IMG/VR virus record: IMGVR_UViG_3300042397_001280
Location: 1-43,944 of that record
DNA: 43,944 nt
Direction: 5' to 3' (one strand)
Source of the DNA: a virus
Shown: in pieces, positions 5,573 through 15,600 of the stretch
Layout of the letters: every line of letters starts with the position of its first letter
How positions within the stretch are numbered: the stretch's first letter is position 1
Notes under the pieces: model-generated
The model's input: only the letters and a program-made list of their open reading frames with translations
Database searches by the model: none
Told to the model about the DNA's origin: nothing
Program-made: the position numbers and the translations under genes

Positions 5573-6322
5573 TCAATAAAATGTCTGTGGAACTGGGATG
5601 TTTGTTACATCAATCACCAGTAGCTTAGATGGGGTGTTCCAGTCTGGAGGTATGGTGTAGCTATTTGAGCTTCCAAGTGAAAGGGTCACATCATCAAAAC
5701 TGGCGTTCGATGTAGTAGCCGTCTGAAAGGAGTTTGTTAGAACTCCGCCATATAGCTTGCACTCATTGAAAAGACCCAAGTCGCCGCAAAAATTGAAGCC
5801 ATCCCAAAATTCTGCGGCACCACTGTCAAAGCAATAAACATCACCTCTTGTGGCATATCCACCCATCGAGGCGTTGGCTATAGCTAGGGTCTTTCCAGTG
5901 TGCGTAACAGTTTCGGTCCCCGAATTACTCCCCGTCAGCATATTCAGAACCTGCATTGGGAAGAAGTTGCTATTGAAGGTTCGAACACCACTCGCGTTAA
6001 ATATCTCGATACCGTAGCTGCCGGCGTTAGCCGGTAGAGACTGCGCATAATCAAAAACATAATATGTGTATGAAGTGCCTATCGGGGCGTCTGTGATATA
6101 TGTGCTGCTACCAGCTTTTGCGGCTGTATATCCAGCCATTTGTATCGCCACTATAGGGTTTGTTATTCCAGTCACATCAACCGTGAGGGAAGAGGTTGGC
6201 GTATTGCCAACGGTGCGGAATGTGGTTGTGCCTGTTCCTGTTTTCCTGCAAAACCAGCAGATCATTTCCGAGTTGGCCTGCAAGGTTCCATCAGCGGCAT
6301 ATATTTCTATCCCGTAAGCCAT
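5573..6322 (-). CDS. Small tail-tip/fibre-associated beta protein A
   Basis: The protein has 249 residues, starting at ATG 6322, 3 bases after the stop of the similar gene upstream. A longer frame exists, but the protein pattern starts here (MAYGIEIYAADGTLQ). It contains a motif, YGIEIxxAxG, at the N-terminus and again in the middle (YGIEIFNASGVRTFNSN). The downstream gene has a related opening (GLEAWNASGV). The protein is rich in Ser, Thr, Gly and aromatic residues, like tail-tip or fibre-associated beta domains. I suspect relation to small proteins found after J genes in other phages (DUF6453-like) but this is not certain. Its AT content is higher than the neighbours'. Confidence 0.65.
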   Translation of the reverse strand: MAYGIEIYAADGTLQANSEMICWFCRKTGTGTTTFRTVGNTPTSSLTVDVTGITNPIVAIQMAGYTAAKAGSSTYITDAPIGTSYTYYVFDYAQSLPANAGSYGIEIFNASGVRTFNSNFFPMQVLNMLTGSNSGTETVTHTGKTLAIANASMGGYATRGDVYCFDSGAAEFWDGFNFCGDLGLFNECKLYGGVLTNSFQTATTSNASFDDVTLSLGSSNSYTIPPDWNTPSKLLVIDVTNIPVPQTFY

Positions 6323-6324
6323 AA

Positions 6325-6651
6325 TTAAAAAATCCCGTATGTGAATATTGTGTTTGGCCTCGTTTCGCTGCCGGGCGCTTGAGTGCCATTTGGGAACGAC
6401 CAAGTTAGAGTGTTGCCGCTGAAGCTGAATATCGCTGTGTTGCCATTGGGGTCAATTCCGCCGGTAATAGGCATCGCGAATGGCGTGTGACCCGAATATT
6501 GGGTGAACCTCGCGTCAGTGATCGTGCCCGACACAGCTGTCCCGGTATGGCTATTACCTATGCTTGCTGTGCCAAAAAACTTAGCCACCCTTGTGGTGAT
6601 GCTAATTGTTTTGACGCCACTGGCATTCCAAGCCTCAAGACCTACAGCCAT
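6325..6651 (-). CDS. Small tail-tip/fibre-associated beta protein B
   Basis: The protein has 108 residues. It opens with MAVGLEAWNASGVKTISI, matching the internal motif of the next gene (YGIEIFNASGVRTFNS), so the two are paralogues or share a domain. The rest is Thr/Gly-rich and probably all beta. It lies directly after the giant fibre gene and was probably formed with it as a tail-tip accessory. No enzymatic motif is present. Confidence 0.65.
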   Translation of the reverse strand: MAVGLEAWNASGVKTISITTRVAKFFGTASIGNSHTGTAVSGTITDARFTQYSGHTPFAMPITGGIDPNGNTAIFSFSGNTLTWSFPNGTQAPGSETRPNTIFTYGIF

Positions 6652-6663
6652 CTACCTTTCCCC

Positions 6664-9600
6664 TTATAGCGACAAGTCGCCTATTTTGACGCGAATACCA
6701 GTGGTGTCGCTGGTACTTGTTCCGTCGAACACCTTGATAATATTGTCTTTTATTTGAACCCTTGCGCCTGTAGTTGCGGTTTGCAGAGTTCCTACGGTCG
6801 CCGAGATAGCTGAGAGCGATGTGACGTTAATCTTGGCTGCCGTAACCGCACCGGCGTTGATCTTGTCCGCAGTGACCGCGTTCGCATTGATCTTTTCGGC
6901 GGTGATCGCGTTGGCAGCCACCTTGTTGGCGATGATTGCCCCGTCCGCGATGATATCGGCCTCAACAACCTCCTCGAGGCGAAGGTCTTGACATGCCTGA
7001 AAGACAAGGCCGCTGCCGGAGCTGTAGTTGAACCAAATACCAATTTTCACAGAGCGGGTGTTGGCCGGTATCTCGCGGCCAGTGCCGGGGCCAAATTGGC
7101 CACCCTGCCGCGTCCACACGCCGGTCGGCGGCTGGCCACCATACGTGTAGCCAGACTTGGAGCCACCCCAGCCAGTGACGCCGCTCCCAATGTAGGCCCC
7201 GTTCTGGTCGTAGAACTCCACGTAGATGTACATGTTGCGGGCGTTGCCGGCGGACGCATACAGGTTCGCGCTGAGGCGATAGCGCTTGCCCGGACCAATC
7301 GGATAGCTCTTTACAGACTGGTTTTGCTGGTCCGTACCAACACTCGAGCCGATGTACGTGTTTGCGACCGCACCAGCCTCGCCGGTCCCGCTCAAGAACG
7401 AGGTGTTTGGCGTCAATTCCCACGCGCTAGGGTCTTGGAACATCGGATCGTCGCTGATCGAATTGGCAGTAGCCGTGACGAGCAGCTTCGAGGTCGTGAT
7501 TGAGTTTGAAGCAATCTTGGCGGCGGTGATCGCGTTGGCGGCGATCTTGTTGGCGACTATCGCGCCGTCAACAATGAGATCGGCCTCAGACATTTCTTCA
7601 AGGCGGAAATCCGTTACCTCGTGGTATCCCGTGGTGCCAGTCCAGTTGAGGATGGCGCGCAGGCGGACTGATTTCACCGAAGCAGAAGGCTGGTAGAAGC
7701 CGGAATAGCGCGTCCATGTCGAGGAAGGGGCGAAGCCCTCTAGGTTCGAAATGAATATCTGGTTCCCGACCTGATCGACAAGGCGAAGGTATGAAACACC
7801 CGCGCCGCCTACAGTGCGAACAAATGCCGTGAGGCGATACTTCTTGCTGCTCGATACCGGATACAGCTTCGAGGTTTCGATGCCAGATGCACCAGAGTTT
7901 GAGACGCCAACAGTGCCAGCATTGGAGCGATAAGCACTATCACCAGATGGCGCGTCGGTGATCGTAACCCGCGTGGCCGTGGTGCCGTGCTCGCCATCCT
8001 TCCATGCGGTCGGGTCTTGGCAGAGGGGGTCGTCATTGATCGCAGCACCGCGTCCCGTGACAACAAGGGCGTTGGTCGCGATAGAGCCAGCCGCGATTTT
8101 GCCGGCAGTTATGGCATTCGCTGCGATCTTATCCGCTGTGACGGCATTGGCAGCAATCTTATCCGCCTCGACCGCACTGGCATTAATTTTGACTGCCGTG
8201 ACGGCATTGGCCGCGATTTCCGATGCGCCAATGGCCCCGGCAGCGATATTGCCTGCGACGATAGTGTCGGTGGCGATCTGGTTTGAGGTGATCGTGCTCG
8301 CGGCGATCTCATTGGCCGTGATGGTGTTCGCGGCAATCTTTGCCGCCGTTACCGCGTTGGCAGCCAGCTTGTCTGTGACAATCGCGCCATTCTGGATCAG
8401 CGTCGACGGCAGGACTTCCTCAATGCGGTAGTCCGCCATGTAAACGGTGTCAGTGGCGGTCGATCCGTAATTCTGAAGCATGGCAAGGCGAATGAACTTC
8501 GCCCCTGCGGGTGCGGTGAATGCCTGCCCCGGACCAAAGACAACCGAATAGAACGTCCATGTAGATGGGAACGGTTGGTTGCCGCGCCCCCAATAATGAT
8601 AGGTGCCTGAGTTCCAGCCCGTTCCGCCGCCAGAGAGATAGGCTCCAGTCGCATTCATGAAGGCTGCGGTAATGTAGTGGAGAGATGCGCCTGTCTGGCG
8701 GGCCCAAAGCGAGATGCGGTAGACCTTCGAGCTATCAATCGGGATTATCTCAGACGACCAATCCGCCCCTGTGCTGCCAGAGTACTGGAGCACCGAAGTC
8801 CCGACCGGGCTATCATTCTGAGTTGTGTTGGTGAACTGCGTGTTCGCCGCAAGAAGGGTGCTTCCACCAATCCCCAAGAGCCAAGCATCGGTGGCCATTT
8901 GCGGATCGCGGTTTAGCGCCATACCTGCGGCGACAATGGCCAGCTTCGACGCGGTGATTGAGTTGGCGGCCAGCTTATCGGTGGACACCGCACCCGCCTG
9001 AATTTTGCCAGCGGTAACTGCATTCGCCGCTATCTTGTCGGCTGTGACCGCGTTGGACGCGATCTTGTCTGCCTCTACAGCGGCGGCGTTGATCTTAACT
9101 GCCGTGACTGCATTCGCCGCGATCTTGTCGGCTTCCACCGCACCGGCATTGATCTTTACGGCGGTGACTGCATTAGCGGCGATCTTGTCCGCCTCCACAG
9201 CGCCGGCATTGATTTTCCCAGCGGTAACAGCATTGGCAGCTATCTTGTCCGCCTCTACGGCACCGGCATTGATCTTTACGGCTGTGACCGCGTTGGCGGC
9301 GATCTTGTCGGCTTCAACAGCGCCAGCATTAATTTTAACGGCGGTGACTGCATTGGCAGCGATTTTGTCTGCTTCCACTGCGCCGGCGTTAATCTTCGCA
9401 GCGGTGACTGCATTGGCAGCGATCTTGTCGGCCTCTACAGCTCCGGTCGCGATCTTCCCGGCAACAACAGCGCCGGCAATAATCTTGTTGCTAGTAACAG
9501 CGTCATTGGCGATTTCTGTTGCAGTGATGCTCGATGGCAGGATTTCATCTGGACGAGGCGCGTAGGCAGAGACGAGCTCGCCCTGTTCGACCTGAGGAGC

Positions 9601-12600
9601 GCAGATTTCGAGGATGCCACCTGAGGTAATCGTGTAGGCCGGCGGAGGGCCGGCCTCGATAAGGGATATGTAGAACTCGCTGTTCGGCGTATTAGCATTG
9701 TTTGCCGGGACAGCGCGCCAGACATAGCGCTGCCACGTTCCTTCCACCAACGGAGGGTTTTCGACCTGCGTTGCGGATGCGAAGCCCATATTCGAGAAAA
9801 GGGCCGACATGGTTTTGCCCACAGCTGCGGCGTTGCCAGCGCGTGCCCAAAAGCTGAGCATGTATGTCAGTCCGGGCTGCCACAGGCCCGCATATTGCCC
9901 GGTGGCCGTGTTGCCATACACGCCAAACGTCTGGTTGGTGTTGGCGTTGGCAGTGAGCCGCACATAGTTCGTTCCGAAGAGCCCGCCGGCGACCACCCGA
10001 TGCGTGATCGAGATGCCTTGGTTGTTGTATACGGCCCAAGACGCCGGAAGCGACCCATTGGTGTCTATGGTTCCGGTGAAATTCTTGAAACCACTATTGG
10101 CGAGCAGGTTCCCGCCGCCGACTACGCCAGTGATTTTGGTGGCTGCGACCGAGGCGATCTGCGTGTTCGCAATCGTTCCGGTGAGGTCGGTGGTCGGGAC
10201 GGTGGCGACGTAAGCTGAGCCGTTCCAGCGGTACAGCTTGTTGTCAGCCGTGTTGAATATACTGCGCGTAGACTGCGATGCCGGGACGGACGAGACCACA
10301 GTCACTGGCTCAATACCTGCGGCAAATTTGCCGGAGGTCAGTGCGCCATCCGCAATCTGCGCGGTCGCAATCGTTCCAGTCAGGTCGGTGGTTGGGATGG
10401 TGGCGACGTAAGTCGATCCATTCCAGCGGTACAGCTTGTTGTCGCTCGTATTAAATACGCTGCGTGTAGACAGCGATGCCGGCAGGGATGAAACCACGGT
10501 CACCGGCTCAATACCTGTGGCGAACTTCCCTGAAGTCAGCGCGCCATCTGCAATCTGCGCGCTCGAAATCGTTCCATTAAGGTCACCGGTATCGACGACG
10601 GCGGAGTAAGCGCCCCCAACCCACCGGTAGAGCTTGCCGGTGCCGGTGAGATAGATCGTGCTGGTGGTCTGGCTAGTCGGTAAAGCGCTACCGGTGAAAA
10701 CGCCCACCGGCTCAATACCTGCGGCGAACTTGGCCGAGGACACTGCCCCATTACCAATTTTTACCGCAGTTATCGCGCTGTCCGCAATCTTGGCGGTTGA
10801 GATGGTAGCGTCGGTGATCTTCGCAGCGGTAATCGCGCTGTCCGCAATTTTGATGGTGGCAATCGCGCCATCGGCTATTTTGCCGGAGCCAACTTGGCCA
10901 TCACCAATTTTGCCTGAGGTGATCGCACCGTCCGCGATCTGAGTTGAGCCAAGCGTCCCGGAAACATCCGCCGCAGCAACAGATGCGATGTATGCGTTTG
11001 TGGGCGCGCCGATATACCGGTAGAGCTTGCCATCGGTGTTGAGGAAAACCACACGGCCAGCGAAATTGTTCGTGGTCGGCAGCGCTCCTACGATCTCGTA
11101 CCCGCCCTTTGCTTTTGAGAGCGAGACGACCTTATCGAGTGTCACACCAGCATAGGCACCTGATCCCGTGGCGCGGATGGTGAGAGACGCCGTGTCCTCG
11201 TTGGCATCAAAGCCGCCGGTGATACTGTAGTCGCGCAGGTTGTAAGAGACAGTGAGGTTCTGCGGGTTGCCGCTCACACCCGTAGCGAGCGTGAAGGAGC
11301 TGCTGATATCCGTGTTGCCACTGAATATGCGGAAGCTACCGCTCGCGCCGGTGTATGAAGTGACGGTGCCATCTGCAAAGGCAAAGAGTTGAATGGCCTC
11401 ATTGGTGACGTAGCCGCTAATTGCAGCCGTTCCCGGGTCGCCAACGCCACCAGTCTTAGACTTGGCGAGGCTCAGCACCTTTTGGATCGTCGCTCCTCCA
11501 AACACCGCTTGCAGCGTTGCGGACGCGGTGTCGGCAGTCATGGCCGAAACGGAATAAACACCTGTAGTGCCGTTAATCGATACCGTGCAGTTAGTGCTCG
11601 AGGAGACGGTAAAGGTGGAGTTCGTTGTGCGGTCTGTGAGGCCTTGGAAAACCTTGAACGTGCCGCCCGCCGGCGCGAAATCAGAAACCACGCCAGTGGC
11701 GGTCGCCGCCAGTGTTACAGCCTCATTGGTAAGGAAGCCCACGATGGCGTCGTTACCCGGGTCACCCTTTGCTCCTGCTTGCAGGCGCACCACAGTGGTG
11801 CTGTCTGTGAAGCCACTCAGCGTAGCCGAGACAGTCACGTAAGCGGTATTGGCATGCGTCGAGAAGAGCGTGTTGCTTAACGTCCGAGCGTTGCCGCTGC
11901 CTCCAAGCGTAATAGTCCCGAGGTTCGCATTGGCCGCGCTAAATGCAGTAGCGGTAAACGCGGCAGTGCCAGATAGGTTCTGAAGGTTTGCCGTGAAAGT
12001 GATGGTTTGCGATGCGGGCGACGCCGAGCCCAACCCATCAAAAGTGATGGCCTGAGCTGTGCTCGTCAACGTGAGTATGGACGCATTGTTGCCGGGGACG
12101 CCCTGCCGCGATTTCGATAGGTTCAGAACCTTATCGATGGTTACGCCACCAAACACCGCCCGAAGAGTGGCTGTTGCAGTGTCCGCAGACATGGCGGTAA
12201 CGCTGTAAACACCAGCCGCACTTATGGATACAGTGGCATTGCTGCTCGACTGGACCGTGTATGTTGGCGATCCGGTGCGATCCGTAATGCCTTCAAACAC
12301 CCTGAAGGTGCCTCCAGCCGGAGCAAAGTCGCTCACAGTTCCATCGGTCGCCGCTGCAAGAGTAGCGGCCTCGTTTGTCAAGAAGCCAGTAATCGGCTGT
12401 GTTCCCGGAGCGCCTGCTTGCAGGCGGACCACAGTCGTGGTGTCTGAGAGCCCGCTAAGCGTTGCAGTGACGACCACATAGGCCGTCCCGGCGTTCCCGG
12501 TAAACAGCGCACTAGTGAGCGTCCGAGTGTTGCCGGTGCCATCGAGGGTGATGTTACTGAGGTTCAGCCCCGCTGAGTTATATGCAACCGCCGCGAACGT

Positions 12601-15600
12601 GGCTGTGCCAGTGACGTTTTGTAGGTTCGCAGTGAATGTGATCGATTGGCTGGCCGGGCTCAGGTTCCCGGTGCCATCGAACGTCATGGTCTGCGCTGTG
12701 CTGGTCAGCGTAAGAACAGAGGCGGGGTTGCCGGGGACGCCCTGCCGCGATTTCGATAGGCTGAGCGCCTTATCGATTGTGACCCCGCCGTAAACAGCCC
12801 GCAGGGTCGCTGTGGCGGTGTCTGCGCTCATCGCGGTGACGGTGTACACACCTGCGGTGCTGATTGAGATGGTGACGTTGCTGCTCGACTGGACCGTGTA
12901 CGTTACGGATGTTCCAGTGCGGTCGGTGAGGCCCTCGAAGACCTTGAAGGTTCCCCCGGCAGGGGTAAAGCTGCTTACCGTGCCATCCGTCGCTGCGGCG
13001 AGCGTGGCAGCCTCATTCGTGAGGAAGCCTGTAATAGGCTGCGCGCCGGGGGCACCCGCTGCGAGGCGAACAATGGTGGTGGTGTCGCTGAAGCCAGAGG
13101 CGGTCGCAGTCACCACTACGTAGGCAGCCGCTCCAAAATTAGCGAGCGAGAGGGAGCGCGAGTTGCCCGTCCCAGTGAGGGTGACGGTCCCGAGGCTCGT
13201 GCCGGCAGCGTTGTAACCGGTGGCGTCGAATGTAACGGCAGCGCCGATGTTTTGCAGGTTCGCCGTGAGTGTAATCGACTGCGAAGAGGGTGATGCGGCC
13301 CCACTGCCGTCATAGGTGAAGGTTTGTGCGGAGCTCGATAGGGTCAGTACGGACGCAGGGTTGCCTTGCGCACCAGTGCGCGCCTTGGTGACAGAAAATA
13401 CCTTGTTGACAGACTGGCCGTTATAGGTCGCCGTGATCGTGAGCGTTCCGGTCTCCGCGCTCATGGCGGTGACGCGGTAATACCCCTTGGGCTTACCAGC
13501 CACAGGCGTGTCAGCGGCAGTGTTGACGGTGCCCGTGCAGCCCGAGGCAGTCGCACTGAGCGTGGCGCTGGCCAGCACATTGGTAGGGCCATCGGTGACG
13601 GATAGTTGCCCCTCAGCCGTGAGGAATGAGCTCACAACGCCCGCCGCGTCCGCCGGCAGGTTTACAGCCTCGCTGCTCAGCGTGCCAAGCAGCACGCGGT
13701 TGAGGGCGGTCGTCGATACGGGGCCCACGAATGCCGTTGAAACGCCAGAGGTGTTGAGCGATTTCAGCCAGTAGAAGCGCACGCCATCGGCTGAGGAGAG
13801 CCCGAGACGCGAGTACTTGTTTGCCGAGGTTTCGGCCACCTTTGTAGCCGTGGCGCTATTCGACGTTGTGTTTTCGTAGATTTCCACCTGCCAGAAGTCA
13901 TCGCTGGTGGAGTTGGTCCACGCGAGATCGATGCCACCGGGGATGGCCGTGGCTGAGAGCCCGGTAGGCAGGTTCGGGGCACTGAGCTTACCCACCACGG
14001 TGTGCGTCACTGACGTACTCCAGTCGGATGGCTGGCCATCGACCGGTACGGCGCGGGAGCGGAGCTCGTAGACAGCGCCCACCTCAACGCCATCAATGTA
14101 CCCAAAGCCATTGGCGCGCTCCACGGTGGTCGTATGCCATGCCGAGGAGTTCTGGATGCGGTGCTGCACCTCGAAGTAATCGACGCGAGCCGTGGAGCTT
14201 TCGGGCTGTTGGAGCTGCGTGAGGATGCGGTACGAGAGCGAGCCATCCGGGTTCGTGATGACAACGCTATCATCCGAGCGGACCGCGCTGATAAACACCT
14301 TGGGAACGTCGGTGGTGGTGCTCTCAGAGGGCAGGCTCAGGAGGGTATTAAAGGCCGGGATGGTGCCGGTGTCAGCCGTGTGCACGGCATCTGCGGCGTC
14401 CACCATGTGAACGGTACAGGCGAAGTCGTCATCCGCGTCGATCTTCTTGATGATCATCGGCGCGCTTTCCTTGGTCGCTTCGCCAAAGATCACGAGGTCG
14501 CCGATATCAGGCGCTGCGGTGGTGACTGCCGGGGTGGTGAGGGTCACCGTATTTGCATAGCCCTCGCCCGGGTTATTGATGCTCAGGAGGACCGAGTTGC
14601 CGGTGACCTGCCGGGCCCGGATCACATAGCTCTTGCCGGCCTCAAAATAGAGATCATCCTCGAAGGTGATCGTGGCGACCTTGCCGGTGCCGTCCAGCGT
14701 GTAGCTCCGCACGCGAGTGGCGGCGATGCCGATGGCGATGGCGTCGTGGCTGAAGCGCACGAGATCGCCAACGGTGCAGCGGAGAGCCTCGATATCCATC
14801 GAGACGGAGTGCTCTTCCGGGCGCAACCGGGCGACCGCCATGTGGTAGCGGGCCTCGCGGAAGGCTTGAGTGGCTGAGGTGCAGCCTTGGAGCTCGAGCG
14901 TCTCGAACTTGGTGGCATTCGCGGCGGTATAGCCATCGTAATAAACGATGCGCTCGTCGCGCTGATACCCCATATCCTTGTTGAAGAACGTAACGCGCAT
15001 TGCATGCGGATAGTCGATAAACGACTTGACGCCGCTGTAGCCAAAAGAGTTGCGCGGAGTGATGTGCTGCACAGGCACGGTCTGCGGAATGTCGCGAACG
15101 ATGCTGTGCTTGCCATCGCGCACAATCGGGAATGCGCGGGCATTCGAGGCGACCCGGCGCATGTTGTCGAAAATAGACCCACCCTCGAGCACGTCGCTAT
15201 AGCTCCAGCGCGGCTCAGTTGCGTTCGGCGCAGTGGCATCGCAGGCGTCCGCCCACGCCTTGATGGTGGTAAGGTCAATGCGATCATCGGTAAGCAGGGT
15301 TTCTCCGCCGCGACGGCGCAGCAAGTCTGCATAGGCCCATGCCGGGTTGGCGGAGAGCTGATAGCTCCACGTGCTGCCATTCCAGACAGGCAGGTAGCTA
15401 GTGGCCTCGCACGAGATGGTCTGCGGCACGCCGTTAAGCTGGTTCGATGCCTTCATCCGAATAGCGATCAGGGCCACGTTCTTCTGGAGAACGGGGTAGT
15501 CAGGCCGGATCGAGCGCAGGCATGTCCAGTAGGAAACGTCGACGTACTTATCGCCGCTGTTTGCGGTAATGCGGCGCAGGCGGACAGTGTACTGGCCTGC

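Noticed and set aside
9001-9480. Regular 60-bp repeats suggested a CRISPR-like or noncoding repeat array
   Set aside because: The repeats are continuous, without unique spacers, stay in frame in the giant fibre gene and encode a conserved 20-residue unit.
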